Origin: Bacillota bacterium
GTDB taxonomy: Bacteria > Bacillota > Clostridia > Acetivibrionales > DTU013
Direction of reading: 5' to 3'
DNA: 64,000 nt
Assembly (NCBI GenBank): GCA_023435305.1
Contig: JAEYRV010000016.1
Coordinates: 6,327-70,326, forward strand
The notes under the pieces were generated by a model. The model did no database searches. It saw only the letters and a list, made by a program, of their open reading frames with translations, and was not told where the DNA came from. Below are positions 43,804-52,934 of the stretch, piece after piece. The translations under genes were made by a program, and so were the position numbers. Position 1 is the stretch's first letter, and the number at the start of each line of letters is the position of its first letter.

Positions 43804-45306
43804 CTATTTCAGGCCAAGAATCTTTATGACCTGTTCCTTCATTTCATCCTTGTTGCAGACACTGTCATGCAGCACAGCCCTGTCGGACAGTCCGTCAAGA
43901 CCCACCGGTATATCAAGCCCGCATTGCTCGGCAAGCAAGCCCAGCAGCTCGAACTCATTTTTCCCTTCAACAGCTTCGTCACCGAATATGGCCTTGGCAA
44001 CACTTTCATTGAATTTGAAAGGACTTGCCGTAGAGGCTATGATGGTTTTTGTCATATCGCCGGTAGAGATGACATACTTGTCATACACATCCACACCAAC
44101 TGCTGTATGTGTATCGATCACATATTCATAATCCTCGTAGACATCTCTTATTGTCTCAAGGGTCTCATGCTCAGTCGTATATGCAGCCCAATACATCTCA
44201 GACAGTTTTCTTTTAACTTCGCCGAACACCATGTATTTACCTTCATTTTTCAGCTTGGACATCCAATCCAGCACCTGTTCTCCATCGTGCTCCGTCAGTT
44301 CAAAAAGCAGTCTTTCAAGATTACTGGAAATGAGTATGTCCATAGACGGTGATATTGTCTTCATGAATTCTCTTTCACGATTGTAAAGTCCTGTATTGAT
44401 GAATTCGGTCAACACGTTGTTATCATTGGAAGCGCATATCAGTTTTTTGATCGGCAGCCCCATATTATGAGCATACCAGGCGGCAAGTATGTTTCCGAAA
44501 TTTCCTGTGGGCACTGTAAAATTGATCGCCTCGCCGGCTTTTATTTCTCCCGCCGCAAGTAAATCGGCATAGGCAGAGAAGTAGTAAACGATCTGAGGTA
44601 CGAGCCTGCCCCAGTTGATCGAATTGGCCGATGAGAATTTAAAGCCGTTTTCCAGCATCCTGTCACCCAGCTCTTTATCCGAGAATATTGCCTTTACTCC
44701 ATTCTGGGTATCGTCAAAGTTGCCCCTGACGGCTACAGAGTATACATTGCGGCCTTCCTGGGTCACCATCTGCATCTTCTGCACCTGGCTGACACCATTC
44801 TCAGGGAAGAACACTATGATCCTGGTCCCTTCGACATCCTTAAACCCTTCAAGGGCGGCCTTTCCCGTGTCGCCGGAGGTAGCGACCAGTATTACCGTCT
44901 CGGCGCTCTCCTCTGTCTTTCTGTTGGCTTTTACCAGCAGCCTGGGCAAAATCTGGAGCGCAACGTCCTTGAACGCGCATGTCGGCCCGTGCCACAGTTC
45001 GAGTATATATGCATTATCATTAAGCTTGACCACAGGAGCTACCCTGCCGTCATCGAATTTTCCGCTTCCATATGCGCCTCTAACGCACTCTGCCAGCTCT
45101 TCATCCGTATAGTCATCAAGAAAGCGCCTCAGTATAAAAACGGCTCTTTCCATATAATCCATGTCTGCAAGTGAATATATTTCCTCAGGCGTGAGCCTTA
45201 CCGCAGCTTCAGGCACGAACAGCCCTCCGTCGGGCGCCAGGCCGCGTTTTATTGCCTCCGCCGATGCTATGTTCCTGATTCCTCCGCGAGTACTTTCATA
45301 ATGCAT
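43804..45306 (-). CDS. thrC: Threonine synthase
   Basis: 500 residues, full length for the class II enzyme. PLP fold type II: the Schiff-base Lys113 is in GPTCAFKDVALQ. ATSGDTGKAALEGFK binds the substrate phosphate, and VPTGNFGNILAAWYA binds the PLP phosphate. It converts O-phospho-L-homoserine to threonine. No hom or thrB is nearby, so it is a single-gene unit with the next terminator upstream of it. Confidence 0.95.
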   Translation of the reverse strand: MHYESTRGGIRNIASAEAIKRGLAPDGGLFVPEAAVRLTPEEIYSLADMDYMERAVFILRRFLDDYTDEELAECVRGAYGSGKFDDGRVAPVVKLNDNAYILELWHGPTCAFKDVALQILPRLLVKANRKTEESAETVILVATSGDTGKAALEGFKDVEGTRIIVFFPENGVSQVQKMQMVTQEGRNVYSVAVRGNFDDTQNGVKAIFSDKELGDRMLENGFKFSSANSINWGRLVPQIVYYFSAYADLLAAGEIKAGEAINFTVPTGNFGNILAAWYAHNMGLPIKKLICASNDNNVLTEFINTGLYNREREFMKTISPSMDILISSNLERLLFELTEHDGEQVLDWMSKLKNEGKYMVFGEVKRKLSEMYWAAYTTEHETLETIRDVYEDYEYVIDTHTAVGVDVYDKYVISTGDMTKTIIASTASPFKFNESVAKAIFGDEAVEGKNEFELLGLLAEQCGLDIPVGLDGLSDRAVLHDSVCNKDEMKEQVIKILGLK

Positions 45307-45416
45307 TTCGTGACCTCCCCGGCAATATTGTTCCGCACACCGGCAATGCCAAGACCGATGCTCTATTAATAATAATACAAAAGCTTGTAAAATAAAAGAA
45401 ATGTTTTTGTAAAATG

Positions 45417-45441
45417 AAAAACCGGCTGCTTAACAGCCGGT
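45417..45441 (-). terminator. Terminator after the secA-folC-TPR run
   Basis: ACCGGCTGTTAAGCAGCCGGT followed by a TTTT-rich stretch on the minus strand, 20 bp past the TPR gene. Confidence 0.85.
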
Positions 45442-45460
45442 CACTTTATGTGCTTCATTT

Positions 45461-46621
45461 TTATGGTACCTTGGTCAGTTCATTGATCCTGACTTTGGCA
45501 TTCCTGGTATACCAGCTTTCAGGGTACCCTTCCGCCAGCTCCTGGAACAATGCCAGTGCGCTCCTTGAATCCTTCTGTATCTGATGACTGCGTCCCATAT
45601 AATACAATGCGGCATCCATCTTGCTGTATTGTGGATCGTACATCCGTATCTTCTCAAAGCTTTTCAGCGAATCCGTGTACTTTTTCTGGTTGTACAGCTT
45701 ATATCCCATATCATATGCGGATTTTGCCGCAAGCGGCATCACCTTTTCATAAAGTGAATCGAATTTTTCCTTCTCCTCATCCTTGAATTCCACTGTCTTC
45801 ATCAGCAGAAGCATATCGGCAGCGCCTTCATAATCCTTTTTGCCCACCAACGATTCGATCTCATATATCCTGACGGCTGCCTTGTAATAGTCAGCCTGCT
45901 TGATAGCGTTTTCCCTGTCCTTCTGAGACACTTCATATTTTTTCTCAAGCTCTGCGTATTTTTTTTCAAATTCTGCAATTGCTTCATTGATCTTCTCCTC
46001 GGTATTGTCCTGCCGAGGAGGCAGCTGTACCGGTTCCGGTTTGGGCAAGGAAGAGTAGATCACAAAAGACAGCAGCAATCCCGCGGCAAAACCTGCTCCG
46101 ATTTTTACCGCGCTGATGATCATGTTCTTTTTTCTATTATTGTCAAACAACAATGCATTCGCAGTCTTTTCCGGTTTTTCGGGCTTCTCAGGCTTTTTGT
46201 TCCTGATTCGCTTCAATGGCTCTCCGGGTTGATCCTGCAATGGCCTCTTCTGCTGTTTTGTCTTTAATGAGGAAGGTGTTATCTCTCCGATGCCTGAGCG
46301 CTGCATGAAATTGAGCGCATAGACGCTGTTCGGCTCTGAGCTGACAACCCTGGCAAAGGTCTCTGCAGCCTTATCCTTGTCACCGATATAGCTGTAACAG
46401 ATCCCCAGCAGATTCAGAGCCTCATTGAAATTCGGGTTCATTGAAACTGCTTTTTTCAGTTCAATGATGGCAATATCCTCACTGCCGTTACGAAGGCTTT
46501 CAATGGCTTTATTATACATGAATATGGAATTGCGGACATTGTCGGAGACCTTGTCTCCCTCCTGTACAATGCTCTCAAAATTTATAGGCTTGAAGTTGCT
46601 CAATTCTGCCTTTACATCCAC
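45461..46621 (-). CDS. TPR-repeat membrane protein
   Basis: 386 residues from the GTG at 46621 (GGGAGGTG upstream; the frame extends to a TTG at 46642). TPRs at residues 30-105 (AIIELKKAVSMNPNFNEALN, YVLNFMQ-like end) are followed by a Lys/Pro-rich linker (NKKPEKPEKPEKTA) and one membrane helix (VKIGAGFAAGLLLSFVIYSS). A coiled coil (EKKYAELEKKYEVSQKDREN) and a second TPR group (YDMGYKLYNQKKYTDSLKSF, ALFQELAEGYPESWYTRNAK) end it. It likely scaffolds an envelope or division complex with TPRs on both membrane sides. Function unknown. Confidence 0.78.
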   Translation of the reverse strand: MDVKAELSNFKPINFESIVQEGDKVSDNVRNSIFMYNKAIESLRNGSEDIAIIELKKAVSMNPNFNEALNLLGICYSYIGDKDKAAETFARVVSSEPNSVYALNFMQRSGIGEITPSSLKTKQQKRPLQDQPGEPLKRIRNKKPEKPEKPEKTANALLFDNNRKKNMIISAVKIGAGFAAGLLLSFVIYSSLPKPEPVQLPPRQDNTEEKINEAIAEFEKKYAELEKKYEVSQKDRENAIKQADYYKAAVRIYEIESLVGKKDYEGAADMLLLMKTVEFKDEEKEKFDSLYEKVMPLAAKSAYDMGYKLYNQKKYTDSLKSFEKIRMYDPQYSKMDAALYYMGRSHQIQKDSRSALALFQELAEGYPESWYTRNAKVRINELTKVP

Positions 46622-46711
46622 TAAAAGCTCACCTCCCGACAATTTTACCCACCATTTTCCCTATCGGTTTTCTTACCTCTTAACTTAATTGTTTTCTGAA
46701 TATCTTAAATT

Positions 46712-48001
46712 CTACAATCCAAAATAATCCCGTACTGCGCCGATATAGAACAGCGATCCGAAGGCACATATCACCTCATCGGCAGCAGCCGTTTCCATAC
46801 TTAGCCTGATAGCATCTACAATTGTATCACTTATACTCACGTCATTACAATAGCTGCGGGCATGCTCGGCCAGCTGAGCTGCGGGCAAGGCTCTGTCCGT
46901 AAGAGTTGTGACAGCAATCAGCCTTCTTGCTCCGGGCAGCAGTGTCCGGAGCATTGTCTGATAATCCTTATCGGCTGCCACACCCATTATAAGTGTCCTG
47001 GGCTTTCCCGGGAAATACTCATCAAGGGTCTGTCTCAGTACTTCCGCCGCCGCCGGATTATGCGCGCCGTCGATTATGAGCACCGGTTCCTTCGAGAGCA
47101 CCTCCAGCCTGCCGGGCCATTTTGCATTTGCCAGGCCCCGCCTGATATCGGCTTCAGAAATATGATAACCCTTCCCCCTCAAATGCAGGGCAGCATCGAC
47201 TGCTAAAGCCGCATTTCTGGTCTGGTGCCTACCGAGCAGGCTGGTCTCCAGGCTGTCGAATCCTCTGTAGCTGAATACCTGTCCATCTATGTCAAAGCTG
47301 TCCGTCCTGATATCAGCAAAATCAGTCCTAAATAGTCTGGCGCCTCTCTCGGTACAGGCAGTTTCAAAAACCTGCTCCGCTTTCATGCTCTGGCTGTATA
47401 CCAGGACATCCCCTCCCGGCTTTATTATGCCGGCCTTTTCAAAGGCGATGGCGGCCAGCGTATTTCCCAGCCTCTCGGTGTGATCCAGACTTATGGAAGT
47501 AATAACTGCCAGCTCCGGCACATCAATGACATTGGTTGAGTCGAACCGTCCTCCCAGACCAACCTCAAGTACAACTATTTCGCACTTCTCCCTGCAATAG
47601 TACTCCAGCGCTATCGCAGTGATTATTTCAAATTCAGTGGGATGATTCTCTCCCATTTTCACCATTTTCTCTGCATTGCACTTGACAACGGCTGTTATTT
47701 CCGCCAGTTCGGATCTGCTGATCTCTTCATTGCCTATACGGATCCTCTCTGTAAACCTCTGGATGTAGGGCGAGGTGTATATGCCCGTCCTATATCCTGC
47801 CTCAGATAGTATGCTTCCAATAAATGCAGACGTAGAGCCTTTGCCGTTTGTTCCGGCTATATGGACAAACCGCAGTTTTTTTTGCGGATCGCCCATAAGC
47901 CCGAGCAGCATTCGAATGTTTTGCAGACCAAGCTTCTTTCCGAATTTGTAGGTCCCATGTATATATTCCAGCGCTTCTTCATAGGTCATAGGATTTACCA
48001 T
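46712..48001 (-). CDS. folC: Folylpolyglutamate synthase / dihydrofolate synthase
   Basis: 429 residues. Mur-ligase-type ATPase: P-loop GTNGKGSTSAF (about 50-60), the TSPYIQRFTERIRI omega-loop region, EVGLGGRFDSTNVID, SISLDHTERLGNT, and the C-terminal IDGAHNPAAAEVLRQTL. It adds glutamate to folates and may also make dihydrofolate. It starts 9 bp after the secA stop, so it is cotranscribed. Confidence 0.94.
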   Translation of the reverse strand: MVNPMTYEEALEYIHGTYKFGKKLGLQNIRMLLGLMGDPQKKLRFVHIAGTNGKGSTSAFIGSILSEAGYRTGIYTSPYIQRFTERIRIGNEEISRSELAEITAVVKCNAEKMVKMGENHPTEFEIITAIALEYYCREKCEIVVLEVGLGGRFDSTNVIDVPELAVITSISLDHTERLGNTLAAIAFEKAGIIKPGGDVLVYSQSMKAEQVFETACTERGARLFRTDFADIRTDSFDIDGQVFSYRGFDSLETSLLGRHQTRNAALAVDAALHLRGKGYHISEADIRRGLANAKWPGRLEVLSKEPVLIIDGAHNPAAAEVLRQTLDEYFPGKPRTLIMGVAADKDYQTMLRTLLPGARRLIAVTTLTDRALPAAQLAEHARSYCNDVSISDTIVDAIRLSMETAAADEVICAFGSLFYIGAVRDYFGL

Positions 48002-48010
48002 GCTTCTTTC

Positions 48011-50758
48011 TCAAGATTGGTCCGCACCGCAGCATTTCTTATATTTTTTTCCGCTGCCGCAGGGACACGGGTCATTCCTGCCCACCTTCTCGCTGCTGCG
48101 GGCTGTCGGCTTTTGTGGGCCGCTGTCCCCATGGCTGGCAGCTAAAGGCTCCGCCACCTTTTCTCTCTTAGGCGTCCCCTGTTCGCGGTTGATGCGCATA
48201 CGCAGTATCATTTTTGCCGAATCCTGCTGAATGTTGCGGATCATCTCCTCGAACATATCAAAGCCTTCCACCTTGTACTCGATAGCAGGGTCGCGCTGTC
48301 CGTACGCTCTCATCCCGACGCCGTATCGCAGCTGATCCATTGCATCTATATGGTCCATCCATTTTTCATCGACTACCCTGAGCAGTACTATCCGCTCAAG
48401 CTCACGCATCATCTCGGAGCCGAATTCAGCCTCCTTGGCTTCATATGCACCAGTCATCTCCTTGACAAGAGCCTCCTTGAGGTCATCCTTTGTATAATCT
48501 TCAAGGTCTTCTCTTGATATGTTGAGAAAATCAGTATTGGGCAATATGGTCATTACCTGTGCCTTAATGCCTTCCCAATCCCACATATCAGGATAGTGAG
48601 ACTCCCCGCAAAAAGCCGAAACTATCGAATTCGCAGTGCCATCAAACATCTTGAGGAAGGAATCCTTTAGGTTCTCTCCATTGAGCACCTGCTTGCGCTG
48701 ACCGTATATGATCTCTCTTTGTTTGTTCATTACATCGTCATATTGGAGCACGCGTTTTCTCACATCGAAGTTTTTGCCCTCGACTCTGCGCTGTGCATTC
48801 TCTATGGCGTTTGAAAGCATCCTGTGTTCTATTGGCTGGTCGTCCTCAAGCCCCAGTGTATTGACCACTGCTGTCAGTCTGTCAGAACCGAACAGCCTCA
48901 TCAGGTCATCTTCCAGTGAAATATAGAAACGCGAGGAACCCGGGTCGCCCTGTCGTCCGGAACGGCCTCTCAGCTGATTGTCTATACGCCTGGATTCGTG
49001 CCGCTCGGTGCCGATTATATGAAGGCCTCCGGCCTCTATCACCTTATCCCGCTCACTGCTTATCTGCTTTTTGTACGTTTCGTACAATTCCTTGTATGCA
49101 GCCCTTACCTTTAATATCTCTTCATCGTCGGTATCATTGAAGCTGGTGGACTCGCTGATCAGTTCCTCAAGGTATCCCTGCTTCCTGAGCTCCTGCTTTG
49201 CCATGAACTCGGCGTTTCCTCCAAGCACGATGTCGGTGCCTCGGCCTGCCATGTTCGTGGCTATGGTGACTGCGCCGAATTTACCGGCCTGCGCAATGAT
49301 CTCTGCTTCCTTCTCATGGAACTTCGCATTGAGGACCTGGTGGGGTATGCCTCTCTTTTTCAGCATGCTGCTCAGCAGTTCGGACTTCTCTATGGATATA
49401 GTTCCTATCAGTACCGGCTGCCCGATTTTATGTTTCTCCACGACCTCATCTATAACTGCATTGAACTTGCCAAGCTCATTTTTATATACACAATCCGGGT
49501 AATCGATCCTTATCATCGGCATATTGGTTGGTATCTCAATGACGTCGAGCTTGTAAATGGTCTGGAACTCCTGCTCCTCAGTCAGAGCGGTACCAGTCAT
49601 ACCGGCAAGCTTTTTATACATCCTGAAATAGTTCTGGAAGGTTATGGTCGCCAGCGTTTTGCTCTCTCTTTCGACCTTAACGTTTTCTTTTGCTTCGATA
49701 GCCTGGTGCAAACCATCGCTGTACCTTCTGCCAAACATGAGGCGGCCGGTGAATTCATCAACGATAATGACCTCTCCGTCCTTTACAACATACTCCCTGT
49801 CGCGTTTCATAAGACCATGAGCCTTAATGGCCTGGTTTATATGGTGGGACAGCGTCATGTTATCGGGATCGGAAAGGTTTTCTATCCCGAAATACTGCTC
49901 TGCCTTTGTGACACCCCGGGCGGTAAGAGCAGCCGAATGAGCTTTTTCATCAACTATATAATCCGCATCCACTTCATCATCATGCTGTTTGTCGTCAGTC
50001 TCGGTGTAGATCTTGACCTTCAGCCTTGATGCAAAGCTGTTGGCCCTCTTGTACAGATCGGTGGACTTGTCGCCGGCACCAGATATTATCAATGGAGTCC
50101 TAGCTTCGTCAACGAGTATGCTGTCCACTTCGTCAACGATGGCATAATTCAGGTCACGCTGTACCATATCTTTTTTATAGGTGACCATGTTGTCCCTGAG
50201 GTAATCAAAACCGAATTCATTGTTCGTGCCGTAGGTAATGTCACATGCGTACGCTTTCCTTCTTTCTGCATTATCCAGTCCATGTACGATAAGGCCTACA
50301 CTCATTCCAAGGAAATTGTATATCTTGCCCATCCATTCGCTGTCACGCCTTGCAAGGTAATCATTGACTGTAACTACATGCACGCCCTTGCCCTCAAGTG
50401 CGTTCAGATAGACCGGCAGCGTTGCAACAAGCGTCTTACCTTCTCCGGTCTTCATTTCCGATATCCTGCCCTGATGAAGGACGATACCGCCTATGAGCTG
50501 TACTCTGAAATGTCTCTTGTCAAGCACTCTTATGGATGCTTCCCTGACCACTGCGAATGCCTCGGGCATGATATCGTCAAGGGTTTCACCGTCAGCAAGG
50601 CGCTTTTTGAATTCCGCAGTTTTAGCCTTCAGCTGCTCGTCCGATAATGCCTTCATTTCGGGCTCCAGTGCTTCCACCTTATCCACCAGCGGCATTATTC
50701 TCTTAAGTTCACGTTCACTATATGATCCTATTAATTTTTCCACTAGATTTTTAAACAT
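48011..50758 (-). CDS. secA: Preprotein translocase ATPase SecA
   Basis: 915 residues from the ATG at 50758 (GGAGGTATAT upstream; the frame extends to 50770). It has both nucleotide-binding folds (Walker A MKTGEGKTLVATLP, DEVDSILVDEARTPL, TNMAGRGTDIVLGG), the preprotein cross-linking domain, and the helical scaffold and wing domains. The C-terminal zinc-binding tail CPCGSGKKYKKCC is intact. It drives Sec export of the secreted and lipoproteins seen in this window. Confidence 0.97.
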   Translation of the reverse strand: MFKNLVEKLIGSYSERELKRIMPLVDKVEALEPEMKALSDEQLKAKTAEFKKRLADGETLDDIMPEAFAVVREASIRVLDKRHFRVQLIGGIVLHQGRISEMKTGEGKTLVATLPVYLNALEGKGVHVVTVNDYLARRDSEWMGKIYNFLGMSVGLIVHGLDNAERRKAYACDITYGTNNEFGFDYLRDNMVTYKKDMVQRDLNYAIVDEVDSILVDEARTPLIISGAGDKSTDLYKRANSFASRLKVKIYTETDDKQHDDEVDADYIVDEKAHSAALTARGVTKAEQYFGIENLSDPDNMTLSHHINQAIKAHGLMKRDREYVVKDGEVIIVDEFTGRLMFGRRYSDGLHQAIEAKENVKVERESKTLATITFQNYFRMYKKLAGMTGTALTEEQEFQTIYKLDVIEIPTNMPMIRIDYPDCVYKNELGKFNAVIDEVVEKHKIGQPVLIGTISIEKSELLSSMLKKRGIPHQVLNAKFHEKEAEIIAQAGKFGAVTIATNMAGRGTDIVLGGNAEFMAKQELRKQGYLEELISESTSFNDTDDEEILKVRAAYKELYETYKKQISSERDKVIEAGGLHIIGTERHESRRIDNQLRGRSGRQGDPGSSRFYISLEDDLMRLFGSDRLTAVVNTLGLEDDQPIEHRMLSNAIENAQRRVEGKNFDVRKRVLQYDDVMNKQREIIYGQRKQVLNGENLKDSFLKMFDGTANSIVSAFCGESHYPDMWDWEGIKAQVMTILPNTDFLNISREDLEDYTKDDLKEALVKEMTGAYEAKEAEFGSEMMRELERIVLLRVVDEKWMDHIDAMDQLRYGVGMRAYGQRDPAIEYKVEGFDMFEEMIRNIQQDSAKMILRMRINREQGTPKREKVAEPLAASHGDSGPQKPTARSSEKVGRNDPCPCGSGKKYKKCCGADQS

Positions 50759-50820
50759 ATATACCTCCACATATTATACGTTGGCTTTTTTTGAAAAAAC
50801 TATGCTGTTAATTGGAGATA

Positions 50821-51270
50821 TCAACATGGAGGTGAAAGTCCTGATCTGCAGCAGTATATACCCTTGTCAGCGGGCTGTGCTGCAAGATCCTGTATGCCTT
50901 CGCCTCTCAGCAGACAAAGAGTGCCGTCTGAAGGAATGGCTATGATAAAGACTTCTCTGTTATTGTTATTAAAGGATAGTATATGTGAGTTGATAGACTC
51001 AAAGCTACTGCAGTTTATTATGCGTCTGCTGTCACTGAGGATGCTGTCACTGCGAATACTTTCACTGCTGCTGTTATCACTAAGGGTGTCTTCATTATGG
51101 ATGCTTTCACAAGAAGGACTTGCAGCTTTTCCTGCACATGCTGAAACCGCACTGATAAGCTCCTTCAGTGCAGCTGCTGAAATTCTTGTACTTGCGGCGA
51201 TCTGAGCCTCGGCGCCCTTTGTGGTCAGCGCCGACAGTATCAGAAAGCCTATGAAAATACTTCTGATCAA
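50821..51270 (-). CDS. Putative secreted protein with Ser-rich degenerate repeats
   Basis: 149 residues from a TTG that overlaps the yerC stop (TTGA), with GGGAGATAG upstream, so translation is coupled. A signal peptide-like start (MIRSIFIGFLILSALTTKGA, then EAQIAAS) precedes the mature part. Its central section is built of short Ser/Asp/Ile repeats (SSSESIRSDSILSDS), mirrored at the DNA level by a degenerate CTGTCACTG-type repeat. Cys are frequent in the tail. An antisense frame (50864-51205) is also open, so coding is not certain. No family recognised. Confidence 0.5.
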   Translation of the reverse strand: MIRSIFIGFLILSALTTKGAEAQIAASTRISAAALKELISAVSACAGKAASPSCESIHNEDTLSDNSSSESIRSDSILSDSRRIINCSSFESINSHILSFNNNNREVFIIAIPSDGTLCLLRGEGIQDLAAQPADKGIYCCRSGLSPPC

Positions 51271-51569
51271 GTACTATCTCCCTTTCCTTCAAGCCTTTCA
51301 AGCACTATCCTATAGCCGTCGGCCCCGTAGTTGAGGCACCTGTTCACCCTGCTGATGGTGGCTGTGCTCGCCCCTGTTTTTTTAGCGATGTCAGTATAAG
51401 TATAACCCTCTTTGAGCATTTTAGCTACCTCGAGTCTCTGGGCCATAGCTTTTATCTCTGATACGGTGCAGATATCTTCAAAAAAATTATAGCATTCCTC
51501 TGTACTCTTTAAAAGCAATATCGCCTCAAACAATCCGTCAGTCCACTGATCCTGTATCTTCGAATTCAT
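51267..51569 (-). CDS. yerC: YerC/YecD family TrpR-related protein
   Basis: 100 residues. TrpR-like helix-turn-helix: FFEDICTVSEIKAMAQRLEV, AKMLKEGYTYTDIAKKTGAS, TATISRVNRCLNYGADGY. Orthologues occur across Firmicutes; the target and effector are not established. A start at ATG 51569, about 13 nt after a GGGAGAT site. First gene of the run leading into secA. Confidence 0.9.
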   Translation of the reverse strand: MNSKIQDQWTDGLFEAILLLKSTEECYNFFEDICTVSEIKAMAQRLEVAKMLKEGYTYTDIAKKTGASTATISRVNRCLNYGADGYRIVLERLEGKGDST

Positions 51570-51763
51570 ACAAGCACATCTCCCGATCGAATTTTTGTTG
51601 CACTTTAATGCTGTAAAACATTAAATTGCACTATGTCTTAAACATACCAGCTTTTTAAATTATAGTCAATATAATTTCATTCATGATTTTCCTCCTAATG
51701 GTGTTATAATGTAAGAAGATATTTGTTAAAGAATGTTAATGAGAAAATAAAGGAGGAGAATAG

Positions 51764-52894
51764 ATGCAAACAGTTGTAAGGCCTGTGTCCTCGGCATCCG
51801 ATCTGAAAAAATTCATCATGCTTCCGTGGAAAATATATAAGAACGACAAATGCTGGGTACCTCCCTTGATAAACGATATAAAGGCCTCCCTGGACCCGGT
51901 CAGAAACCCTGCGCTGGGAAAGATAATCCACGCCAGGTTCCTGGCAGAGCAGGACGGCAAACCCGTCGGCAGGATATATACAGGAATAGATACCAATCTC
52001 AATGCAAAGAAGAATATGAACATGGCATTTTTCTCAATGTTCGAGTGCATCGAGGACTACGATGTGGCCAAGGCATTGCTCGATACTGCGATGGACTGGG
52101 CCAGGCAGAACGGGGCGGATTTTGTAAACGGCCCCTGCGCCGTGACCGGGACCGACGGCGATGAAAACAAGGGCCTGCTTGTGGATTGCTTCGACAAGCC
52201 TCCGGTATTGATGAATTCATACAACCCCTCCTATTATAAGGATTTCATAGAACGATACGGCTTTGTCAAGGATTATGACGTTTTTGCATACAGCATGGAT
52301 AAGATAACGACCTTCCAGAAGGATCCGACAAAGGTCATAGAATATGCAAAAAAGCGCTATGGCTTCAGAGTCGACCCGATAGATCTCAAAAATATAGAAG
52401 AAGAAGTAAAGTCATTGAAATATGTCATGGATAAGGCAATGCCGTCTGAATGGCCCGATCTGGTCCCGCCGACGCTGGATGAGGTCCGCGATATGGCCAA
52501 AAGGCTCGTTCCATTGGCTGATCCGGATTTAATTGCTATAGCAAGGAGCGGAGATGAACCAATAGGCTTTGGTATCGCACTGCCAAATTATAACGAGGTA
52601 TTGATCCATCTCAACGGTAGGGTTACCCCGCTTGGCGCCCTAAAATATTTGTGGTACAAGCGCAGGATAAAAAGCGCGAGAATGTTCGTCATGTTTGTCA
52701 TTCCGGAATTCCGCAGCAAGGGCGTATCATTTGCCATATACTACACCGTCTTCACCAATGCCATTAAAAATGGTTTTGTCGAAGGGGAAGCCTCCACCAT
52801 AGGTGAGACAAACCTCAGGATGAGATCCGATATAGAAGGCACCGGCGCAGTCCACTATAAGACCTACCGAATATACAAAAAGGAACTCAAATGA
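51764..52894 (+). CDS. GNAT-fold protein (N-acetyltransferase-like, YghO type)
   Basis: 376 residues, AAGGAGGAG upstream of the ATG. It has a degenerate double GNAT-like fold: an N-terminal part with PWKIYKNDKCWVPPLINDIK and NGPCAVTGTDGDENKGLLVD, and a C-terminal GNAT with MFVMFVIPEFRSKGVSFAIY. Its substrate is unknown. No neighbour shares the strand. Confidence 0.75.
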   Translation: MQTVVRPVSSASDLKKFIMLPWKIYKNDKCWVPPLINDIKASLDPVRNPALGKIIHARFLAEQDGKPVGRIYTGIDTNLNAKKNMNMAFFSMFECIEDYDVAKALLDTAMDWARQNGADFVNGPCAVTGTDGDENKGLLVDCFDKPPVLMNSYNPSYYKDFIERYGFVKDYDVFAYSMDKITTFQKDPTKVIEYAKKRYGFRVDPIDLKNIEEEVKSLKYVMDKAMPSEWPDLVPPTLDEVRDMAKRLVPLADPDLIAIARSGDEPIGFGIALPNYNEVLIHLNGRVTPLGALKYLWYKRRIKSARMFVMFVIPEFRSKGVSFAIYYTVFTNAIKNGFVEGEASTIGETNLRMRSDIEGTGAVHYKTYRIYKKELK

Positions 52895-52905
52895 GTTCCT
52901 TTTTT
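52877..52905. terminator. Terminator overlapping the stop of the GNAT gene
   Basis: AAAAAGGAACTCA pairs with TGAGTTCCTTTTTT. The left arm codes for the last residues (KKELK). It serves both convergent genes. Confidence 0.85.
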
Positions 52906-52934
52906 ATTACACATTTTATTACACAGGATTGATT

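Noticed and set aside
50864..51205. 113-codon plus-strand frame opposite the secreted Ser-rich protein
   Set aside because: Low-complexity Leu/Ser content mirrors the repeat on the other strand, there is no RBS, and the minus-strand frame has a coupled start and signal peptide.
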